Notes under the pieces: model-generated
Seen by the model: only the letters and a program-made list of their open reading frames with translations
Database searches by the model: none
What the model was told of the DNA's origin: nothing
Program-made: the position numbers and the translations under genes
Source: Thelonectria olida
Lineage: Eukaryota > Ascomycota > Sordariomycetes > Hypocreales > Nectriaceae
Length of the DNA stretch: 64,000 nt
NCBI GenBank assembly: GCA_020736575.1
Contig: JAGPYM010000044.1
Location: 62,001-126,000, forward strand
Direction of reading: 5' to 3'
Shown here: positions 55,731 through 64,000 of the stretch, piece by piece
Layout of the letters: the number at the start of each line of letters is the position of its first letter
Numbering within the stretch: the stretch's first letter is position 1

Positions 55731-56353
55731 TTTGAAATAACGAGTGTTTGATGCTGTGAAGGTTGCTGAAATAGAGATCTAATGAGATTCGTTCAATGTT
55801 TTCTATTTATTGAGTCCAATTAGGAGGGACGCATCTCGGATACTACCCGCGACTCTCGGAATACTCCCCAGTACTCGCGGCATTTGGTTCACTCATCAGT
55901 GACCCATTCAGCGACGTCCTGCGGCTCCATTCCTCCTCCTCAACACTTGTTCTGGGCATTGGAGGAGCTCCACATGTGGGAGCTCCGCATCGGCATCTCA
56001 ATTGCCAACACTAGCTCGGGTAGATTTCCCTCGATTGATCTAGAAAGGCGTCACGGGGACTGTCATCGGAGTCCAGAATCTGGGGAAGCACGAGTACGGC
56101 ACGTAATGTTGGTGGAGGGGAGTCTTGTCGCCGAGGACCCGCAGTTGAGGTGTCTCGGTGGTCCCCCAAGCCCAGCATATTGCTAGAGCAAACGTCGCGG
56201 ATAGCTCATATGGGACCACGACAGCATGGCAATGTGCGTGATCATGGCCGCTGCATGTATCGCAAGCCAATAGATATTACATTCAGGCAAGAATAATAAA
56301 CTCAATACAATATCGACGCTGGGTGCCTTGATTTTCCATTATCCTGTTCTTGG
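55731..56353. promoter_or_regulatory. Promoter of the aldolase gene
   Basis: 0.6 kb. It has the doubled GGAGCTCC at 55964-55986, GCTCGGGTAGA at 56014-56024 (seen again near 57947), and an AATAAATAG TATA-like word near 55797 on the minus strand. The right part is the 3' flank of the aminotransferase. No gene inside. Confidence 0.5.
55964..55986. promoter_or_regulatory. GGAGCTCC palindrome, copies 2 and 3 as a pair
   Basis: Two perfect copies, 55964-55971 and 55979-55986, are separated by ACATGTG. The whole 23 bp is close to a palindrome. They lie 234 bp upstream of the aldolase ATG. Confidence 0.6.
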
Positions 56354-57687
56354 CTACTGAATTGTACGGACCGTCTCATCCAAAGCCTTGGCTACGTAAT
56401 TGACATTTCCATCGTTCAACCCAGCAATCGAGATGCGGGACGTATCCGCCATGTAAATATGATATTTGGCTAAGAGAAATGTCAGCATCATCACTTTCAC
56501 GTCAGAAATGCCAAGGCACGAATGCTCACTCTCGAGGTGCTCGATTTGGGCGGCACTGATGCCCATGTAACCAAACATTCCGCTTTGCTTGATAATGTGA
56601 GACCAGTCCCCTGGCGTCTCCAGATTCTGCAGCTCTTCAAAAAGCCTCCCTCTCATTGACAAGATGCGCGTCGACATGGTCACCAAGTCCTTCTTCCACT
56701 GCTCCGCCATCTCCGGAGTGCCCAGGACAGTCGCCGCAATGCGGGCGCCGTAGACTGGCGGGTTCGATATCGTGGCTCGCTGCGAGTTTGCCAGAATCGA
56801 GCCGACTGTTCGCGCTGTGTCCGCTGAGCTTGCGACCATGGCAGTGAGTCCGACCCGCTCGCCGTACAAACCCATGCTTTTGGCAAAAGACATGCACACA
56901 CAGGCTTCAAGCTTCAAGTCCTCTACAAAATACTTGATCGCCCAGGCATCTTCGTCCACTGAGCCCGAGTTAAACCCCAGATAGGCAGAGTCGAAGATGG
57001 GGAATATGCCCTTCTCTTTGACCACAGCTGCAATCTCCCTCCACTGCTCTTGCGATGGGTCGCAGCCAGTCGGGTTGTGGGCGCAAGCATGCATGATTAA
57101 GGCGGAATCTGCCTCTGCAGCTCGTAATCCATCCATGTAGCGCTCAAAATCGAAGGCGCCTGCCTTATAGTATGGCAAGGTCTTGACCTGGAAACCCAGC
57201 GAGGCGAAAAGAAGGTCGTGGTTCGACCATGTTGGATCGGTAATGTAGACCTTCTTGACTTTGCAGCCAGCTTTCTTCAGCGTGAGCCCTGCAAGCAAGA
57301 GGGCGCCTGTGCCAGACACTGATTGACACGATGCGACCTGAAATAACATTAGCAGCATGTCATGTTCGAGAAACTCTTGGGTCTACGTACTCGATTTTCT
57401 TCCAAAGCTTTGGTTCCGTGGAAAACAAGCTGGACCGCAGCGTCGCGAAACTCTGGGAGACCAGCGATGGGCAAGTATTCGTGTCCAGCGTCAATGACTT
57501 TCTCCTTGGCCATTCGAACCGATGGCAGCACCCACGGCTTACCATTCTCGTCGCGATATGTGCCTTGGCCAAGATTGACTTTGTTTGGAAATTGGTCTGC
57601 GACATATCTTCTCGTCACATCGAAGATGCTGTCTGGGGGGATGTACTCGGCGCTTGCAAATGCCGTGGGGGGTTGCGTGCTGCCCAT
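56354..57687 (-). CDS. Aspartate aminotransferase-type class I PLP enzyme, 406 aa
   Basis: Three exons (57391-57687, 56530-57337, 56354-56469) join in frame to 406 aa, the standard length. No mitochondrial presequence is seen (MGSTQPPTAFASAEYIPPDSIF). Active-site marks: NLGQGTYRDE near the start, HACAHNPTGCDP, FPIFDSAYLGF with the PLP-N1 Asp and Tyr, CMSFAKSMGLYGERVG with the PLP Lys at about 252, and SRISIAGLN with the carboxylate-binding Arg. The reaction is amino-group exchange between glutamate or aspartate and a 2-oxo acid. 4-Hydroxyglutamate is a known alternative substrate of this family. It is divergent from the 5-oxoprolinase, with GGAGCTCC in the shared promoter. Confidence 0.93.
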
Positions 57688-58242
57688 GTTGGATGAGTAG
57701 GTCAAGTAAGTGAGAGACGACACACGTTTGGTGAAGGATCTAGATATCGCGCACAGATCGAACAGAAAAAGAACCCCAGAAGTAATGAAAAATATCTTGT
57801 GGGAATCTATTCCATCATCTCGGCTCACATCCCGTCGCAGTCTCAAGATTGTGTTGCATGGCCACCGAGATCCAACCCACCTACACCAAGAGCTGGCACT
57901 AACACGCACACTCTCTGATCTGGTGGAGCTCCGCAGATGTCATTCAACTCGGGTAGACGCCGAACCAAGGAGGAGCCCCGGAATTGTCTTTCGTAATGAG
58001 GAGCAAGACAAGCCTCGTCGGGAAAAGCGTCCCTGTTGTTATCTAGTCAGATCTAACGTGCATGTCGCCTGGAGTAGTTAGCATGGATAAGCCGCGGTCG
58101 CGGCAATATTATAACCCTCCTGGTCTCCTAGATCGTCCTATCCCGACCTGCATCGCGTTCAATCACCAACCGCTTACCCATACATGATCCATAGATAGCA
58201 TTCTGCTTCCAACCCATCTTTACCATCCCTCAGTCAGTCAAC
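57688..58242. promoter_or_regulatory. Divergent promoter of aminotransferase and 5-oxoprolinase genes
   Basis: 0.56 kb with GGAGCTCC at 57925 and ACTCGGGTAGA at 57947-57957. The latter word is also near the aldolase palindromes. No gene inside. Confidence 0.55.
57925..57932. promoter_or_regulatory. GGAGCTCC palindrome, copy 4
   Basis: In context TCTGGTGGAGCTCCGCAG; the flank TGGT is shared with copy 1. It lies about 240 bp from the aminotransferase ATG and 310 bp from the 5-oxoprolinase ATG. Confidence 0.6.
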
Positions 58243-61200
58243 ATGGGGTCCCTTCCCACTCGAGCACAGGGGATTAGAATCTCGATTGATAGAGGCGGTA
58301 CTTTCACAGACGTACGTATCAATGCCCTCACCAAATGGCCGCTAACATTCCATAGTGTGTGGCCACAGTCCCTGGCCAAGATGACATCTTGATCAAACTC
58401 CTATCGGTAGACCCAAGCAATTATCCAGATGCGCCTGCAGAAGCCATTCGAAGAGTGCTGGAAAAGGCCACCGGCCGGTCCTATCCTAGGGGCCAAAAGA
58501 TTTCCCTGCAGGGTGTTGGTAAGTTCCAGCGCAGGTGATAATCTACCACATACTAACAGAACTAGAATCCATCAGAATGGGCACAACAGTTGCGACAAAC
58601 GCCCTTCTTGAACGAAAGGGAGAAAGGACCGTGTTTGTTGTCACAAAGGGCCTCAAGGTAATCGTCATCAACGCCATCCGACTTCTTGTACTGATGTTTG
58701 ATAGGATCTTCTCCACATTGGAAACCAGTCAAGGCCAAAGCTTTTCGACATGGCCATCAACAAGCCAGACACGCTCTACTCCAAAGTCATCGAGGTGAAT
58801 GAACGAGTGACTTTGGAGGCATGGACAGAGAGCAGGAAACCCACTGCTGTGGATATTACCTCATGCTCCGCCCTGGTAGCAGGTGTCACGGGCGAGGCGG
58901 TTAGGATTCTTGAGCCCTTGGGTGAGTCAATACCTTGATTCATCATCAATGGATAATTGCAGGACTAACGAAGCACAGATATTGAATCCGCTAGAAAGTC
59001 TCTCCAAGCAGCCTATGACGAGGGATATCGATCTGTTGCCGTCTGTCTCATGCACAGCTTCACCTTTCGGGACCATGAGCAGGCCGTGGGAAAGATTGCA
59101 GAGTCGATAGGCTTTACTCACATCTCTCTGAGTGCAGAGCTCTCCCCCGTTGTCAAAATCGTGCCCCGCGGCAACTCATCAACTGCAGATGCCTATTTGA
59201 CCCCGGAGATCAAACGTTACCTCAAGGGTTTTGAAGCAGGATTCGAAGATCTCCGAACGAGCGGCTGTCGCTGCGAGTTTATGCAGAGCGATGGGGGTCT
59301 TGTTGAGTTTTCTCGCCTCTCCGGACTCAGGTCCATTCTTTCAGGTCCAGCTGGCGGCGTGGTAGGCTACGCTCGAACTTGTTTCGATGAGCAAGACGCG
59401 ACTCCGGTTATTGGCTTCGACATGGGAGGTACAAGTACGGACGTCTCAAGGTATTACCCCTGAGCTTGTCATGTTTATCTCATTCTGACACTGTAATTAG
59501 ATATGCCGGAGAGCTGGAACAAGTCTTTGAGACTACAACGGCTGGTGTCATCGTTCAAAGTCCCCAATTAGACATCAACACGGTTGCCGCGGGGGGCGGC
59601 AGTATCCTTAGCTGGCAAAGCGGAATGTTCAAGGTCGGTCCTGAGAGTGCTTCTGCCCACCCAGGACCTGCATGCTACAGGAAAGGCGGTCCCTTGACCG
59701 TGACAGACGCCAATCTGATCCTAGGCCGACTTCGACCCGAGTTCTTCCCCAAGATCTTTGGGCCGAATGAAGATCAGCCGCTCGACATTGAGGCTAGCCG
59801 GAAGCTTTTTGAAGAGCTTACTGCCGAGATTAACAAAGAAGTCCCCGAGAAGTTGTCTATGGAAGAGGTTGCTATCGGGTAAGCATTATCCCTCCCCTCG
59901 GAACCATTATGTCTTCTAATATGCAGTAGATTCCTCGACGTTGCGAATGAAGCCATGTGTCGACCCATTCGCACGCTGACCGAAGCCAAAGGATACGACG
60001 CAGGGCTTCACAATCTCGCGTCTTTCGGTGGTGCTGGAGGACAGCACGCCTGCGATATCTCCAATACGCTGGGCATCTCTCGCATCCTCATTCACAAATA
60101 CTCTTCCCTTCTCTCTGCGCACGGAATGGCGCTTGCGGATGTTGTGCATGAAGAGCGTAGCCCATCGGCAGCCACTTACAGCACCGAGAACCTGGCTCTC
60201 TTCTCGGCCGAGCTGGACAAGCTGCAGGTCGTAGCAGAGGCGGCGCTTCTAGAGCAGAAGATTCCCAGGTCGCGCATCGTCTCGGAGCGATATCTCAATA
60301 TGCGGTACCACGGAAGTGACACGGCGCTGATGATTCAGGAGAAGACCGGCAGTCAAGGTTTTCTGACCGCATTTGAGAAGGCCCATCAGAGCCAATTCGG
60401 TTTCTTGCCGGTGGGCCGCGAAGTCATTGTCGATGACTGCCGAGTGCGATCAATCGGCCAAAGTCACCAGGATTTGTCGACGCCTTGGCCCGTGGATCTA
60501 GCGTCTTCTCCAACCGCCTGGGTCACCAAGGCAAACATGAACAAAGATGTCTACTTCAAGGGCCTGGGCTGGAGCAACACGCCAGTCTACGTTCTTGGAA
60601 ACTTGAGTCCTCACTCCAAGATCCAGGGACCCGCCCTGCTCATTGACGACAAGCAAACAATCGTCATCACGCCGCAAGCCGCTGCTACCGTTCTCAAAGA
60701 CACCGTCATGATCGATGTGCAAGTCGGCACCAAGGCCTCACTGTCGGCCAAGCAAGTCAATCCCATTCAGCTATCCATCTTTGGGCATCGCTTCATGGGA
60801 GTGGCTGAGCAGATGGGTCGCGCCCTCCAGAAGACCAGTGTGTCGGTCAATATCAAGGAACGTCTCGACTTTTCTTGCACTGTCTTTTCTCCGGATGGCG
60901 GCCTGGTGGCGAATGCCCCTCATGTTCCTGCAATGGTGAGTTTGACCATTTTCTCTTCTTTCCTTTTCGCTAACCATCGTCAGATCGGGAGCATGGCCTT
61001 TGCAGTGAAGTGGCAGATTCAACACTGGGGAGACAACCTCCGTCCAGGGGATGTCATTCTGTCCAATGCACCAGGTCAGTTTCTGGAATAGAGAAGAACG
61101 ATAACCAGAGGCTAACGCATCTTCGTAGACTGCGGTGGAACCCATTTGCCCGATCTCACCGTCATCACTCCAGTTTTCAATGCTGAAGGCACCAGGATCA

Positions 61201-62682
61201 TCTTTTGGACGGCATCAAGAGGTCACCATGCAGATGTAAGTCCCCTTTGTAAACATTCCTCAGTTGCAGTTTTTAACGGTGGCAGATTGGTGGAATTCTC
61301 CCTGGCAGCATGCCGCCCACATCAAAGGAGCTCTGGGAAGAGGGTGCAGTGATCAAGGCCTTCAAAGTTGTCGAAGACGGTGTGTTTAAAGAAGAAGAGC
61401 TTACCAGACTTCTCATGGCACCATCCCAGTCACCAGGGTGCCAAGGAACTCGTTGCTTGCAAGACAACATTTCCGACATCAAGGCACAAGCTGCTGCGAA
61501 CCATCGAGGCAGTCAGCTGATCCACAGTCTCATTGACGACTACGGTTTAGAAGTCGTTCAATTCTACAGTAAGTGCCTCAGCCTTCAAATATGAATATAG
61601 CTAATCTATATAGTGGATGAGATTCAGGGCGCAGCAGAACGCGCTGTCCGAGACATGCTGAAGACCATCTACAGGTCCACTGACGGCAAGCCGTTGGAGG
61701 CTGTCGACTATATGGACGACGGCACGCCCATCAAGCTTCAAGTTACGATTAATGAGAAGACTGGGGGTGCTATTTTCGATTTCGAGGGCACCGGCCCTGA
61801 GGCATACGGTATGATCTGGTGATTCCGAATCTCGCTATTCACTAATTAACACGGCTAGGAAACTGGAATGCGCCTATCGCCATTTGTAACTCGTCCATTA
61901 TCTTTGCCCTTCGCTGCATGGTTAGCATGGATATTCCTTTGAACCAGGGTGCCATCCGGCCGATCGATGTCCGGATTCCAGAATCATCACTACTCCGCCC
62001 ATCCGAGGACGCCGCCGTCTGCGCTGGCAATGTCTTGACTTCCCAGCGCATCGTGGACGTCATCTTCAGGGCTTTCAAGGCTGTGGCTGCCAGCCAGGGG
62101 TGCATGAACAACCTCACTTTCGGCACTGATGATGAGGAGAACGGTTTCGGATATTACGAGACAATTTGTGGCGGCTCAGGTGGAGGCCCGACTTGGGACG
62201 GCACGAGTGGTGTTCACACAAACATGACCAACACTCGCATTACAGATCCCGAGGTATTGGAGAGGAGGTATCCAGTAATCCTCAGGAGGTTTTGTCTCCG
62301 TGATGGAAGCAGGGGCGAAGGCGCCCATCCAGGTGGAGATGGCATTATTCGCGAGATCGAATTCTCCATCCCAACGAAGGTGTCCATTCTGAGCGAGAGA
62401 CGCTCATTCGCTCCGTACGGCCTCGAAGGAGGTGCCGATGGGCAGAGGGGCCAGAACCTTTGGGTCAAGAAGACTGGCAGGGTTATTAACCTCGGCGGCA
62501 AGAATACCGCCATGATGGATGCGGGCGACTGTATCGTGGTAAAGTCTCCCGGCGGAGGTGGTTGGGGGTCTCCAGAGTCAGTCCCAGGCAGCTCTAATGG
62601 GGTGAATAACGCAAAACGTGGCTTTGTAGGAGCTGCGAACGGAACAGTTGACATGATCATGTCCATGGGAGAGTCGGCTTGA
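58243..62682 (+). CDS. 5-oxoprolinase / hydantoinase A-B fusion, 1298 aa
   Basis: Twelve exons (58243-58311, 58356-58518, 58566-58657, 58705-58921, 58979-59450, 59501-59878, 59930-60935, 60984-61074, 61129-61235, 61286-61568, 61614-61808, 61859-62682) all keep phase and give 1298 aa, the size of eukaryotic 5-oxoprolinases. The HyuA half starts [11 protein letters not shown] (residues 14-23, ATP site), with [15 protein letters not shown] and [14 protein letters not shown] further on. [13 protein letters not shown] closes it. The HyuB half has [57 protein letters not shown] and [10 protein letters not shown]. Known reaction: 5-oxo-L-proline + ATP + 2 H2O to L-glutamate; relatives act on hydantoins. 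It is cytosolic. Substituted 5-oxoproline is possible, given the aldolase next door (inference). Confidence 0.95.
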
Positions 62683-63352
62683 GGTCACTAGAAGGATTAG
62701 TACACTAATCCTCATAGAATAGAGATCATTTCCATTCACAATTCCCGAAACACCGTGGGCTCTCACTTCAATCCCCTACGTTTCCCATTATAGACGATTT
62801 ACGGACAACAACGTTGGCCTATAATTAAGCATTTCATCTCCCTACTAGATCTCCTAAAAGCCGGACCATCTAGGGCCGTACCTAGGTCTAGCAAGCTTGA
62901 AGTTGTGTCCCTGACACTCGCACAGGATTCCCAACGGAGCTGATCTATTCCAGATTTGATCTTCCCCCACACGCAGAGATAGTCTCGCCGTCCTCCTGGT
63001 CACTCTGCAGGCGTGCAATGGGCCCAGCATCCATGTCCCAGCAATGCCGATTACCCCAGCGCACGGCGATTGAGATCTGGGAGGAGCCGTAGATGCCGCA
63101 CCGCCGCACCGGAGTGCATTACTAGCACCATCGTAGTCTCTTTTAAGATGACCAAGATACGTCATTCGAATCTTGTCCCATGTTATGCAATTAGTCAATT
63201 CGCCTTAGCACGTAGGGGAAAATGGGATTGAGGACGACTCGTGCTGCTGGTGGCTTGTTCTAGATTTGTTGCTTTAATGCATCATCGACAACCATTTGTT
63301 GATTGGCCTCCTTTGATGTTATTGTCTAACTTGTCACATGGAGCACCGGAGA

Positions 63353-63360
63353 GGAGCTCC
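63353..63360. promoter_or_regulatory. GGAGCTCC palindrome, copy 5
   Basis: 291 bp upstream of the 2OG oxygenase ATG, preceded by CACCGGAGA. Confidence 0.6.
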
Positions 63361-63377
63361 CTGCCACTGAGCTAGGA

Positions 63378-63385
63378 GGAGCTCC
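63378..63385. promoter_or_regulatory. GGAGCTCC palindrome, copy 6
   Basis: 25 bp after copy 5, in context CTAGGAGGAGCTCCAACG. Two helical turns plus a few bases separate the pair, which allows binding on the same DNA face. Confidence 0.6.
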
Positions 63386-63643
63386 AACGCTGACATAGAC
63401 TAGTGTAGATCTATGTGCTCGCCATGCTCCTCCATCAAAAGGAAATACTCGGCTTTCACATCCACTCTCATCCTTACTGGTATCAGAGAAATGTGCGAGA
63501 TCGGTCCTCTTCTCAGAATATAATTATCGGCCTTCGGCCGTTATCTGATCAAATCCACGACACGAAGAACACACCAGAGGATCACAACCACACAACCGAA
63601 TAAGAGTGACCAACCAGTGTAACAAACCTTCAACACCTTCATC

Positions 63644-64000
63644 ATGGCTACCAGTCTCGACTCTCTTCCGGCATACACTCCCCCTCCCCCTACCAAGGAG
63701 AATCGTGAGCACCCCTCCATCACCTGTGACAATCTTCCCTAACGCAAATCCTGCTAGTCGACTATGTGGATCTCGTAAACCTGGACCTTTCCAAGTTCGA
63801 TACCCCCGAGGGTCGTAAAGAGCTTGCCAAGGACCTGTTCGAGGCTGCTACGGGATATGGCTTTCTCACGCTTACAAACCATGGCATCTCCAACGAGACA
63901 TACCAGCGTCAGATGAGGATCGCCAACTCGGTCATGACCTTGTCTCCCGAGGACAAGGCTCCATACGAGGGTAATTCCTCGCACTCTAGCCTTCAATTCC
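63644..64000 (+). CDS. 2OG-Fe(II) oxygenase of the isopenicillin-N-synthase-like type, N-terminal part (runs off window)
   Basis: Exon 1 (63644-63704, MATSLDSLPAYTPPPPTKEN) joins exon 2 at 63758 across a 53-nt intron. Exon 2 ends at 63970 in front of GTAATT, so the window ends inside the next intron. The visible 91 residues read YVDLVNLDLSKFDTPEGRKELAKDLFEAATGYGFLTLTNHGI, the N-terminal DIOX_N domain of this family (GFFxxxNHGI type). The iron-binding His-Asp-His part is outside. Such enzymes hydroxylate, desaturate or close rings with 2-oxoglutarate and O2. Two GGAGCTCC copies upstream tie it to the 52-63 kb gene set. Confidence 0.88.

Larger units (their letters stand above)
62683..63643. 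promoter_or_regulatory. Intergenic and promoter of the 2OG oxygenase gene
   Basis: Nearly 1 kb. The left part is the 5-oxoprolinase 3' flank, without a gene. The right part carries two GGAGCTCC copies and a TTATCGGCCTTCGGCCGTTATCTGAT stretch with a CGGCC...GGCCG hairpin near 63530-63541. Confidence 0.5.

Overview
The window looks like one chromosome segment of a filamentous ascomycete, probably a Sordariomycete (Fusarium-like; the lineage is an inference, no species is claimed). The support is many short introns (about 45-70 nt, GT...CTRAY...AG), Zn2Cys6 regulators, fungal-type MFS carriers, small secreted proteins, and catabolic or metabolite genes sitting in clusters. I rebuilt about 20 protein genes by joining exons across reading frames; nearly every exon set closes in frame. 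I found no rRNA, convincing tRNA or CRISPR array.

Layout. 0-6.3 kb: the C-terminal end of a transcription factor, then a short-chain dehydrogenase, a zinc polyol dehydrogenase and a sugar/polyol porter. This resembles a polyol-use cluster whose promoters share a CGG-N8-CCG dyad. 7.7-17 kb: an AA7 oligosaccharide oxidase, a 2OG-Fe(II) oxygenase-domain protein, a small secreted Cys protein and a BCS1-type AAA ATPase. 17.6-32.6 kb: a putative isocyanide metabolite cluster. It holds an unknown gene with an in-frame stop, a free-standing isocyanide synthase (Dit1/PvcA family), a divergent NRPS-like adenylation-carrier-acyltransferase protein, a siderophore-type MFS transporter and a Zn2Cys6 regulator.

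32.7-38.8 kb: an apparently complete Ty1/copia LTR retrotransposon with matching 133-bp LTRs, a perfect 5-bp target duplication, one unbroken gag-pol ORF, a half-tRNA initiator-Met primer site and a nine-copy 83-bp tandem array. It lies 146 bp upstream of the regulator's start codon in the same orientation, so it may have changed control of the isocyanide cluster.

40.6-51.9 kb: a DHA1-type MFS carrier, an FAD amino-acid/amine oxidase, an allantoate-type (ACS) carrier, an NtaA-type FMN monooxygenase and a secreted M14 carboxypeptidase with a Cys-rich tail. This set suggests scavenging of nitrogen compounds. 52-64 kb: a compact set of six genes: beta-hydroxyacid dehydrogenase, GST, DHDPS-family aldolase, aspartate aminotransferase, 5-oxoprolinase and a 2OG oxygenase that runs off the right edge. 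The palindrome GGAGCTCC occurs six times in the promoters of this set and I saw it in no other intergenic region. I propose that these six genes form a co-regulated pathway that opens a (hydroxylated) cyclic amide, transaminates the product and cleaves it by retro-aldol. The aldolase gene lacks one C in a homopolymer right after its ATG.
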